From positions 1 through 25,448 of the forward strand of contig JBBSWA010000074.1 in assembly GCA_038046485.1 (NCBI GenBank): DNA of 25,448 nt, given 5' to 3'. The notes under the pieces are model-generated. The model was given only the letters and a program-made list of their open reading frames with translations, did no database searches and had not been told where the DNA came from. The translations under genes and the position numbers were made by a program. Shown piece by piece: positions 14,563 through 21,149 of the stretch (the first letter of the stretch is position 1; each line of letters starts with the position of its first letter). This stretch comes from JBBSWA01 sp038046485 (GTDB lineage: Archaea; Nanobdellota; Nanobdellia; Woesearchaeales; SM23-78).

Positions 14563-17067
14563 ATGGGAGAAGAAAAAAGTCAATTAATAAACGTAGCCAC
14601 AGAAGCAAGCAGCTTAGTGGATTCTAGCTTAGTGGCCCCTCGCAGCATCTCACTCAACCCTATTGATACCCATTTTACAGGGGGACATGGAATATTCTTA
14701 GATGAAATTCTATATGGGGTAGTTTACAACTGTAAACCCGCACAGGCTCAGTTTCTTGCTATTCTAGAAAAAGTCTTAGAAGGAAATACAGATCTAGCAA
14801 GAAGAATAGGGCTAAGATACGATGGTCTTGTAGAAAAGCCATTTGATGCCCGTGTATTCAAAGAATTGGATCGCTCGGATTTCAGAGAACCAAAATTAAG
14901 TGGGCGTATGATCCCCCCTCTTTTTGCTGAGGCAAAGGGATTGCATATAAAAGTGATGGACGAATTAAAAAGTAGGCCTGCATTGCCCACAGAGGTTTCT
15001 GAGGTTTCAATAGATCATTTTTTAGATTATCTGTTAAGTGAAATTCCAAGAGAGAATAGAAGCCAATTAAAAAGAGAGTTTAAGGCAACCTCCAGTTTAA
15101 GAGGGAGAATAGAACTTCCAAATCTTCCTATAATGGATACGCCCCGACAACCCCACATAAGTCCGGGTTTTGAAACAACCCGGCAAGCATTATATGGCCC
15201 TGCTTCTCAATTTCAAGCCCGTTTAAAAGAAGGCAGGATATATGAAAGCGGACACCACCTGATGGTTTGGATTCAAGGAATGTGTTATTATCTTTCAGCT
15301 GAATTAAATCCCGTTGATCCGGACGAAATCCTTGAAAGGCATTTTTCCAATCCTCAATTAAGCTCTGGAGAAGATCATGAACTTCCAGCGTATACAGCAC
15401 GCTCAGGATTCATCACTCAGCTTTTGCTCAATCGTTTTTTTGATCTGTTCCCTGGAAAACTAAAAGGTTATGTAGCGCAAAGCACAGATGAAGGCAGAAA
15501 GCCAAAATATCCTGTTGATGTATTAACACAATCCGGACTGGGAGGAGCGCGTCATTTGTACATCCACTCAGAATTAGCTTTGCAAGGTGGAAAGCGTAGA
15601 ATCAATCCAAATGAATTACTCGCGCGTCCAAATCTTTTGATTGAAGGAAACGCACCAGTTCTTCCTACAGAAGAGGAAAGATTAGAGATGGTGGCTTTCG
15701 CAGCAAGAGCCCGAGCCGAGCTTCCAGAATCATTCCAATCATTGCCTCCAAAAGCAGTTGAAAGGTTAAGAGATCTATATAGTATCGGAAGGGTAGCTGA
15801 TGAGTATGGTTTGGCTCATGGAGACTTTCCATTTGAGCAGATTCTTTCCACTCAGGGTCTAGCTTTGCATCTCATAGAGAAAATGGGTGAAGAGGGATAT
15901 AATCAATTTCTTCAACAAATCGGATTGGAAGGGGCTATTGCAAGGTCCAGATTGCTAAAGCCCAGCACCTCAACCACACAGCCAGACGTTTGGCTGGGGA
16001 CCTTTTATTCAGAAACAACCCATTCAAATTCAATGACAGTAAACAGAAGAGTAATAAAGGTTATACCCAACGAAAGACAAAAAAGAATAACATTAGAAGC
16101 CTTGTGTCTTGCTTCTTCCTTAGCGCCTGAAACAGGGATTAAGGCAGACCAATACTTGTGGGTAGCTCCAAATTATTTGGCGATCCATTTTTTGGGGGAA
16201 AGCACCCGAGAAGAACGAGCGTTACGTAATCAGCTCTTTTTCGAGGGAAACCCTCCTATCTGGAAAGCCGAAATCGAAGACACTCTAAAGGTAGCAGGTT
16301 CATTGCTAGGAAGAACTCCTCAAAATTTAGACCATTGCGCTGTTCGTAAGTATACAGGAAATGAGCTTAGTGATTTCACAACCAGCATTGTAGAAGGTTT
16401 AGAAGCAGCCTATCGCCATCCAATCACGAACAGAGACTGCTTTTCAGAAGCAATTTGGAGTATGCTGCAAATAAAAGATGAAGGAAGGAAAGTAATTGAT
16501 TGGGATTTAACATTAAGAAATGCCAGTAGAAATGCTTTCTATGACTCCTACATGCGGGAAGGAACAGTCGAAGAAATTGTAGCAGGGGTCTTGCCTTTCC
16601 TGCCCCCAAAAATAGAGATTATAGGGGATGCAGTAAAAAGAGTAGTAGATCAGTATGTGAACCCTGCTAGAACCCGACGCTTAGAGCTATTAAATGAGAA
16701 AAACAAGGGGGCAATACAGGAAGGAACTCAAGAACAAGTTAGAGAGTTTTTTAATAGATTTGGGATGGAAACAGACGAAGGAATGTTATTTAGCGAACAA
16801 GTAGCCCAAAACATTAATCCAAGAGAGACTCCATATAACAACCAGTTCGTTCCAAGTCATATTTTCAGAAGCGTTGCATTAAGAAACCTAAATCCCGCAG
16901 TACGTGCCATAAAACGGCAAGGCGGAACTGAAAAAGTGTTTTATGGTTTAGAACTCATGCGAAAATGGTGTGTAGATTATGCAGCAAACTGTATCCCTAA
17001 CTTGAGCGGAAAAGAAAAGACCCACTTTGAAGCAGTCTACACTGGATTAACAAGCTTGTCTAAATAG
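14563..17067 (+). CDS. Large multidomain protein with a remote kinase-like segment
   Basis: 834 residues, no signal peptide or membrane helix; I recognise no named family. Residues about 475-665 have features of a protein-kinase-like/APH fold in the right order: a strand pair ending RRVIKVIP (candidate ATP-binding Lys499), a helix with E512, a hinge-like YLAIHFLGES (538-547), D625 in TNRDCFSEA at the catalytic-loop position, and KVIDWDLT with D646 21 residues later, as in aminoglycoside phosphotransferases. The catalytic-loop Asn is not conserved (A630), so activity is doubtful. Residues 1-470 are mixed alpha-beta of unknown type; 670-834 are helical. An AHGDF at 418-422 lies before the Lys and is probably unrelated. 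It is divergent from a receiver-like protein, suggesting a linked role. It overlaps the convergent regulator gene by 8 nt. Confidence 0.7.
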   Translation: MGEEKSQLINVATEASSLVDSSLVAPRSISLNPIDTHFTGGHGIFLDEILYGVVYNCKPAQAQFLAILEKVLEGNTDLARRIGLRYDGLVEKPFDARVFKELDRSDFREPKLSGRMIPPLFAEAKGLHIKVMDELKSRPALPTEVSEVSIDHFLDYLLSEIPRENRSQLKREFKATSSLRGRIELPNLPIMDTPRQPHISPGFETTRQALYGPASQFQARLKEGRIYESGHHLMVWIQGMCYYLSAELNPVDPDEILERHFSNPQLSSGEDHELPAYTARSGFITQLLLNRFFDLFPGKLKGYVAQSTDEGRKPKYPVDVLTQSGLGGARHLYIHSELALQGGKRRINPNELLARPNLLIEGNAPVLPTEEERLEMVAFAARARAELPESFQSLPPKAVERLRDLYSIGRVADEYGLAHGDFPFEQILSTQGLALHLIEKMGEEGYNQFLQQIGLEGAIARSRLLKPSTSTTQPDVWLGTFYSETTHSNSMTVNRRVIKVIPNERQKRITLEALCLASSLAPETGIKADQYLWVAPNYLAIHFLGESTREERALRNQLFFEGNPPIWKAEIEDTLKVAGSLLGRTPQNLDHCAVRKYTGNELSDFTTSIVEGLEAAYRHPITNRDCFSEAIWSMLQIKDEGRKVIDWDLTLRNASRNAFYDSYMREGTVEEIVAGVLPFLPPKIEIIGDAVKRVVDQYVNPARTRRLELLNEKNKGAIQEGTQEQVREFFNRFGMETDEGMLFSEQVAQNINPRETPYNNQFVPSHIFRSVALRNLNPAVRAIKRQGGTEKVFYGLELMRKWCVDYAANCIPNLSGKEKTHFEAVYTGLTSLSK

Positions 17068-17998
17068 CCGCTTTCTGGTGTTCCACTTCATGAATGCCAA
17101 TCAACACCGTAGAGATGTCTGCAGCCCGGTTTAAGATAGACACCAAATTAAGTAAAACAGGTTGTTCTTCTTTTGAAAACTGGGCAAAATCAATCTCACT
17201 AATTTTGAGTCGTGTTTCTTGATAAAGTTCAACCAATCGAACAGCATCTGTATGGACGTACTGTTCTTCATAACGAGCCATAACTTGATTTGTATAGGTA
17301 TATAGGTCCAACAACTTTTTGGTCAGTTTAGCCTTGGGTTTTTCAATCAAGTACCGACAAATGTCTCGATAAAAATTGCACATCTTTTGACTGTGCCAGG
17401 CCACAATATAATAATAGGGTCGAACACTAGGAGCGACACATCCCCCTTTTGTAAGCATGCGCTCGCAAAGGATAGTAAGTCGGTTATTGATCTCTTCAAG
17501 AACAAGAACATCCTGAAGTTTTTTGATCTCTCCATTTTTTATGTTTTCGAGGCTTGCATTGCCAACGGCAGAGATGAGCCTAAGGGATTTTTTAAACAAA
17601 GATTGAAAGTCCGTTTCTCTTTCCTTAGATACTCCTTCAATGACACAATAACCTTCTCCTTCTTGGGTAACCTGAAATCCTTCTAATAATTGGCTTACAA
17701 ACCGATGAAACTGTTCAAATTGCAAAGTATCATCATAGAGAATACGAATACGATCGTAACCCGCACGATAAACAGCAACCAAGGTCCACATCAAGACTCG
17801 ATGAGACACTCCAGAAAGATTAACTTCGATCTCTTGTTTTTTGGGTGATCCAATTTGTTCTGCTTGAACCACAAGCTGGTTTTCTTCTTCACTGACATCA
17901 ATTTCATCGCCTTTTTTAATGCCATATTTTTTGACCCATTTACTGGGGAGCGAAATGACTGCAGTGGAGTGGGCAAGTTGGATGACTTTGCGTTTCAT
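17060..17998 (-). CDS. AbrB-PhoU regulator
   Basis: 312 residues. Residues 1-48 are a SpoVT/AbrB swapped-hairpin DNA-binding domain (IQLAHSTAVISLPSKWVKK, GIKKGDEIDVSEEEN). The rest is PhoU-like: an alpha-beta linker (60-125), then helical bundles (about 130-310) with E and D residues suited to binding metal clusters. Such fusions are widespread in archaea and are thought to regulate phosphate uptake genes; no Pst/Pit transporter is in this window. A cluster of TATAAGG half-sites lies directly upstream and could be its own operator. It is divergent from the membrane-anchored protein at 18132, which it may also control. Confidence 0.9.
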   Translation of the reverse strand: MKRKVIQLAHSTAVISLPSKWVKKYGIKKGDEIDVSEEENQLVVQAEQIGSPKKQEIEVNLSGVSHRVLMWTLVAVYRAGYDRIRILYDDTLQFEQFHRFVSQLLEGFQVTQEGEGYCVIEGVSKERETDFQSLFKKSLRLISAVGNASLENIKNGEIKKLQDVLVLEEINNRLTILCERMLTKGGCVAPSVRPYYYIVAWHSQKMCNFYRDICRYLIEKPKAKLTKKLLDLYTYTNQVMARYEEQYVHTDAVRLVELYQETRLKISEIDFAQFSKEEQPVLLNLVSILNRAADISTVLIGIHEVEHQKAAI

Positions 17999-18007
17999 AA
18001 AAAAATC

Positions 18008-18084
18008 ACCTTATAAAAAAGTGGGCTCATACGAAAAAGAAAATATAAGGTAGTTTATAAATAGTTACTATAAGGAACCTTATA
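18008..18084. promoter_or_regulatory. Cluster of four TATAAGG half-sites, candidate operator
   Basis: CCTTATA at 18009-18015, TATAAGG at 18044-18050, and the palindrome TATAAGG-AA-CCTTATA at 18069-18084 lie in the 133-bp divergent region. Longer arms AAATATAAGGT (18041-18051) and ACCTTATATTT also match as an inverted pair. AbrB-type domains bind AT-rich palindromes, so autoregulation is a natural inference. Overlap with TATA elements complicates the reading. The TATA box of the plus-strand gene is TTATAAAA at 18102-18109, 22 nt before its ATG. Confidence 0.6.
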
Positions 18085-18131
18085 TTTTATAAGAAAAAAC
18101 GTTATAAAAGACTATATCAGTATACATTTTT

Positions 18132-19040
18132 ATGGCAGATTACATTGACGTGACAAAAATAAAAGAAACCCGAGGTTTTTTTAAACCCACACAAAAAGAA
18201 AGCGATGAAGAAACAAACTCGCGAAAAAATGCATATGGATGGCTGATCTTAACTGGAAGCATCGCCATCGCCTTGCTTGCCCTAGGATTATGGGGCTTTC
18301 AAGAACACATGACCACCATTACCGGCAATGAAATCATAAGTCCAAAAGATCAATCAGGACTAGCACAAGTTTCCAATGAAAAAGGTGTAAATCCTTCTTC
18401 ATCCCATTCACCCAGCGAAGGCGGGTTGCTAGCAAAAGCAAAAGTTGCCCTGTTTGGCACTCCCTCTCAAGACAACAATAACAAGGATAGCCAAGAAGCA
18501 TCAAAAAGTGAAAGGGATTATAAAATAAAAAACATCAACATCCAAAGTGAATTGCAACTTCCTGAATATTCCATTTCTTTAACAAATACAAATATAAAAA
18601 TAGAAACAAGCAGTCATGAATTGAAAAGCCTCTCGCAGGACCTAAGCCTGCAAACCGGCGGTGAAGCGCAGATCCAGGGCTTTAGTGGTGTTCTTTCTTG
18701 GAAGGATAGCCAGTTGATTTTAGAGGGTCAAATGGAAGGGTACAAAAATGTGAACACGCAAGTGACTTGGAAACAGCCGGGAAAATATTCTCTAACACTA
18801 AAAGAAGGAAAGGTTTCGATTGATAATGCGCAAATTCCGATGTTAGCTGGAACAAGTTCAGGTACACTCCAGATCGGGGATAAGTTAACCTTGCAAACCC
18901 AAAGAGATGAGTTAAGCATTCAAGAGTATACAGGCAGTTTAGTCTCTTCGTTAAATGAGAACCAAAACACACTCACCTTAAATGGCCACGTTCAAGAATT
19001 AGATACCAAGACAAAAGAGTTCAATATGCAGCTAGGTTGA
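18132..19040 (+). CDS. Single-pass membrane protein with a beta-rich outer domain
   Basis: 302 residues. A charged cytoplasmic N-terminus (1-33) is followed by one membrane helix (about 35-54, WLILTGSIAIALLALGLWGF), a Ser/Asn-rich linker (65-130) and a repetitive beta domain (135-302) built of short strands such as NIKIETSSHELKS, SQLILEGQMEGY and GTLQIGDKLTLQTQ. The repeat-like strands resemble a beta-helix or jelly-roll surface module; no family is recognised. Type II topology (outside C-terminus) is inferred. The TATA box 22 nt before the ATG implies a leaderless message. A small membrane protein follows after 4 nt, so the two form an operon divergent from the AbrB-PhoU gene. Confidence 0.75.
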   Translation: MADYIDVTKIKETRGFFKPTQKESDEETNSRKNAYGWLILTGSIAIALLALGLWGFQEHMTTITGNEIISPKDQSGLAQVSNEKGVNPSSSHSPSEGGLLAKAKVALFGTPSQDNNNKDSQEASKSERDYKIKNINIQSELQLPEYSISLTNTNIKIETSSHELKSLSQDLSLQTGGEAQIQGFSGVLSWKDSQLILEGQMEGYKNVNTQVTWKQPGKYSLTLKEGKVSIDNAQIPMLAGTSSGTLQIGDKLTLQTQRDELSIQEYTGSLVSSLNENQNTLTLNGHVQELDTKTKEFNMQLG

Positions 19041-19044
19041 AATC

Positions 19045-19221
19045 ATGCTCGAACAATTTGGTAGCTGGGTGTTTAAGTTTTTCATCATCATAATTATAGC
19101 TCAATTCGTGTTTTACTTAACGATGGAAGTAGCCATGCTCTTCTTTAAAAATTACCTAGATTTACAGCACCCTTTACAGCGTACGCGTGAATGGAAAAGG
19201 AAAGGGAGAATATTTAATTGA
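19045..19221 (+). CDS. Small membrane protein (58 residues)
   Basis: A short gene that starts 4 nt after the preceding stop codon. It begins MLEQFGSWVFKFF, has one long hydrophobic helix (about 8-34, with a run of five Ile) and a basic tail (QRTREWKRKGRIFN), giving an N-out or hairpin-free single-pass protein with a positively charged cytoplasmic end. Tight spacing after the single-pass protein suggests cotranslation and a possible partner role. No family recognised. No clear ribosome site was seen, though close coupling may replace it. Confidence 0.65.
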   Translation: MLEQFGSWVFKFFIIIIIAQFVFYLTMEVAMLFFKNYLDLQHPLQRTREWKRKGRIFN

Positions 19222-19272
19222 AAATCTTTAATCAGATTATTAATCGAAGTAATCCATTATCTTGATACGTCT

Positions 19273-19343
19273 GAAATATACCTCTGCTGTGCATCCCCAG
19301 CGGACGTAGTCCATAATCATGTAGCTTGAAGGAGGTATATTTC
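19273..19343. ncRNA. Candidate structured RNA or large hairpin
   Basis: GAAATATACCTC (19273-19284) and GAGGTATATTTC (19332-19343) form a perfect 12-bp outer stem. Inside, CTGCTG/CAGCGG and GGAC-GTA-GTCC can form two further hairpins, giving a branched structure of 71 nt. The stretch is more GC-rich inside than around it. No C/D-box or H/ACA signature was found and no strand can be assigned. It could be a structured RNA, a miniature element or a processing signal. Confidence 0.4.
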
Positions 19344-19368
19344 TTTTTCTAGGCTTAATCTCTTTGCT

Positions 19369-19459
19369 ATAGAGGGCTTTGAATATCTTTGTTTTTTATC
19401 CTTTTTCAAAGCACTCTATTAGGACTTTGAACACTATATAGGTGGTTATTCAAAGTCCT
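19369..19459. repeat. Four alternating copies of a CTTTGAA-containing repeat, two adjacent hairpins
   Basis: ATAGAGGGCTTTGAA (19369-19383) pairs with TTCAAAGCACTCTAT (19405-19419) at 14 of 15 positions. AGGACTTTGAA (19421-19431) pairs perfectly with TTCAAAGTCCT (19449-19459), and the following CTCTATA extends the family likeness. A fifth, weaker copy (TACAAAGCAGTCTA) lies near 19474-19487, at the end of TrmI. Together with the hairpin at 19273-19343 this fills the 264-bp gap between the convergent genes, where no ORF is seen. Confidence 0.65.
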
Positions 19460-19485
19460 CTATATTTACACAAGTACAAAGCAGT

Positions 19486-20262
19486 CTAACTCAACTTCCT
19501 CACAAACGTCAGAAACGCTGTATGCATCATATCTCCGCTATTAGGTCTTAGTCTCATTTCATCCACGAGCCATTCACGTTCCATGACTTCGATGGTACGT
19601 TCGTGTAACATATTTTTAGGCAAGGCAACAACAGCTTTTTGAGCTTGGTGGATTTGAGGAGTATAGATCACCAAAAAACCCCCCACTTTCAACACCTTCT
19701 CAGCTGTTTTCAGGGCTTGCCAGGCCTCAGGTACATCTAAGAGAAGTACATCTATATCTTGTTCTTTAATGGTCTCAGCTTTATACACATCCCCTTTTTT
19801 GAATTCAACATTCATCAACCCTAAGTCACGCGCATTCTTCTGGGCTAAGGTCGTCCGTTCTAGATCCACATCGTAAGAAACCATGTGCTTGGCAACGGCT
19901 GCGATAAAGCAGGCAAACGCCCCGCTTCCAGTTCCTGCATCCATCACAATGGATTCGCGATGAATACCAGTATGGCTAATAATCACTCCAATGTCTTTTA
20001 AGTTGATGATTTGAGCGCTGCGTTTCAGTGTTTTGTACAAGTCAATAAAACAAGGCTCAAGTAGGTAGAATTCTTCCTTACCCGCTTTCAACACCGTTCC
20101 AGCTTTCTTAGCCAAGTCTTTTTTCGAGATGATCCCATACTTGGAGTGAAAGTCTTTGTCCGGGTCAACCAGGTGTTTCTCAAATTCAGAAAGTGTAATT
20201 TCCCGATTCACTTCAGCTACATAGGTCGTTCGGGGAAGTTTGAGAAGGATTTTTTTAGTCAT
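19486..20262 (-). CDS. trmI: tRNA (adenine-N1) methyltransferase, TrmI family
   Basis: 258 residues. An N-terminal beta domain (1-75) precedes a class I SAM methyltransferase fold. LKRSAQIINLKDIGVIISHTG (79-99) is the family hallmark (R-x-x-Q-I-I-x-x-K-D), followed by SAM motif I MDAGTGSGAFACFIA (107-121), YDVD (motif II) and DVLLLDVPEAW (motif IV). It makes m1A at position 58 (and 57 in some archaea) of tRNAs as a tetramer. TATA-like TTAAAAA (20285-20291 on plus) is 22 nt before the ATG, fitting a leaderless message. It sits just downstream of two tRNA genes on the same strand. Confidence 0.93.
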   Translation of the reverse strand: MTKKILLKLPRTTYVAEVNREITLSEFEKHLVDPDKDFHSKYGIISKKDLAKKAGTVLKAGKEEFYLLEPCFIDLYKTLKRSAQIINLKDIGVIISHTGIHRESIVMDAGTGSGAFACFIAAVAKHMVSYDVDLERTTLAQKNARDLGLMNVEFKKGDVYKAETIKEQDIDVLLLDVPEAWQALKTAEKVLKVGGFLVIYTPQIHQAQKAVVALPKNMLHERTIEVMEREWLVDEMRLRPNSGDMMHTAFLTFVRKLS

Positions 20263-20304
20263 GGAGAAAGGAACAAAGAGAGGGTTAAAAAGGTTTGGAG
20301 AAAA

Positions 20305-20377
20305 AGCGCCGACCCGGACTCGAACCGGGGAATGAGAGGTTTGCAGCCTCTTGCCTTAGCCACTTGGCGACCGGCGC
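20305..20377 (-). tRNA. tRNA-Cys (GCA)
   Basis: A full 73-nt cloverleaf on the minus strand: acceptor GCGCCGG/TCGGCGC with one G-U pair, anticodon arm AGAGG-CTGCAAA-CCTCT, and T arm CCCGG-TTCGAGT-CCGGG. Position 73 is U, an identity element of tRNA-Cys. No intron; CCA is not encoded. A TATA-like CATAAAAAG stretch lies just upstream at about 20400-20408. Confidence 0.96.
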
Positions 20378-20439
20378 ATGAGTCGATGAAATAGAGTCCT
20401 CTTTTTATGAGTTTCTAAAGAAAGAGCGGGCCTGCTGGG

Positions 20440-20484
20440 ACTTCCGAGCATCACTCGCTCGGAAGTACCGAACGAAGTGACTGC
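20440..20484 (-). other. 45-nt insertion in the T loop of tRNA-Arg
   Basis: The 3' part is a perfect 10-bp hairpin ACTTCCGAGC/GCTCGGAAGT with a 7-nt loop, ending right at the T stem. The 5' part (GCAGTCACTTCG) can pair with the loop segment CGAGTGATGC as an alternative. The CACTTCGTTCG inside it also occurs at 2257-2267, so it may derive from a dispersed palindromic repeat. Confidence 0.75.
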
Positions 20485-20515
20485 ATTCGAACCCAGGATA
20501 TCCAGCTTAGAAGGC

Positions 20516-20546
20516 TTGCACTATACTCGCCCTAAGACGAAGTAGA
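20516..20546 (-). other. 31-nt intron in the anticodon stem of tRNA-Arg (29/30)
   Basis: It interrupts the 5' strand of the anticodon stem between CCA and GC. Internal pairing TACT/AGTA plus CG/CG is possible. A canonical bulge-helix-bulge was not resolved by eye. Confidence 0.7.
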
Positions 20547-20601
20547 TGGTGCCCTATCCAGGCTAGGCTACAGGCCCGTATGTCGATAAAATAGTCGTAG
20601 G

Positions 20602-20609
20602 TATTTAAA
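20602..20609 (-). promoter_or_regulatory. TATA box of tRNA-Arg
   Basis: TTTAAATA on the minus strand, 24 nt before the mature 5' end at 20577, which is the expected archaeal spacing for a tRNA with little or no leader. Confidence 0.65.
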
Positions 20610-20640
20610 CGTTCTGCTCACGAGAAACCATTTGTAGACG

Positions 20641-21060
20641 TTACTTCTTCTTATCTTTCCAGGCGACAAGGCCGATGGCAATCAAGTACAAGATAGACCC
20701 TACATAAGGTACAATAACGGAAAGGCTGTACCATCCAGGGTACTTGCGCTTTTCAAAGATGCGCCAGTGGGAGATAATGCTAAGAACGAAAACGGCAATC
20801 CAGCCAAAAATAGGGATTAAGAGCAAGAAAACAAGGGCCCAGTGAAATCCTCCTAATTGAAAGATCATGGAAACATTAGCAAAGGGAATCCAGGCAAGCC
20901 AGGGTTTGTCGTACTTGAGCCGTTTAGCAATGAGCATCCAAGCATAAGCGCTATAAACATAGACTGCTGCAAGGAGCAAGAAAAGTAACATAAGGGACGC
21001 AAAAAAGAAGCCAGCCATGGCTCCTCCCATTATATAAGGCAGCAAGTTTTCTCCAAGCAT
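20641..21060 (-). CDS. Small polytopic membrane protein (DUF5684-like)
   Basis: 139 residues with four hydrophobic segments (about 13-40, 77-97, 113-130 and a partial one around the centre). The conserved pattern AKRLKYDKPWLAWIPFANVSMI (45-66, given here in outline) followed by W-R-I-F-E-K-R-K-Y-P-G-W resembles DUF5684-type proteins, where a helix, a K-x-x-W-x-x-x-I-P-x-x-N turn and a G-W turn recur. Function unknown. TATA-like TATTTATA (21082-21089) is 21 nt before the ATG. It is divergent from AspRS and stands alone on its strand. Confidence 0.72.
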   Translation of the reverse strand: MLGENLLPYIMGGAMAGFFFASLMLLFLLLAAVYVYSAYAWMLIAKRLKYDKPWLAWIPFANVSMIFQLGGFHWALVFLLLIPIFGWIAVFVLSIISHWRIFEKRKYPGWYSLSVIVPYVGSILYLIAIGLVAWKDKKK

Positions 21061-21149
21061 GAATGAATTATGTGCGGGAGGTATTTATAGTTTCTTATTG
21101 CATAATCTGTACACTAAATTTATAAATCTCATCCGAGTTCAGAAGGTTT

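Larger units (their letters stand above)
20427..20577 (-). tRNA. tRNA-Arg (UCU) with two non-canonical insertions
   Basis: Removing 20516-20546 (31 nt, after position 29) and 20440-20484 (45 nt, in the T loop at about 60/61 or 59/60) leaves a perfect 75-nt cloverleaf. Acceptor GGGCCTG/CAGGCCC; D stem GCCT/GGGC with G18-G19; anticodon arm CCAGC-CTTCTAA-GCTGG; variable ATATC; T arm CTGGG-TTCGAAT-CCCAG; discriminator G73. Without excision neither the anticodon stem nor the T stem can form. Introns at 29/30 and 59/60 are known from some archaea, and the splicing endonuclease would have to accept both. CCA is not encoded. The exact splice points are ambiguous by one base. Confidence 0.88.

Noticed and set aside
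15817..15825. AHGDF as the catalytic loop of a kinase in the 834-residue protein
   Set aside because: It lies about 80 residues before the candidate ATP-binding Lys, the wrong order for a kinase fold without a circular permutation.
19369..19459. CRISPR array
   Set aside because: The repeats alternate in orientation, are only 11-15 nt and have uneven spacers; no cas gene is nearby.
20146..20394. 82-codon plus-strand open frame
   Set aside because: It is antisense to the TrmI start and runs through the tRNA-Cys gene.
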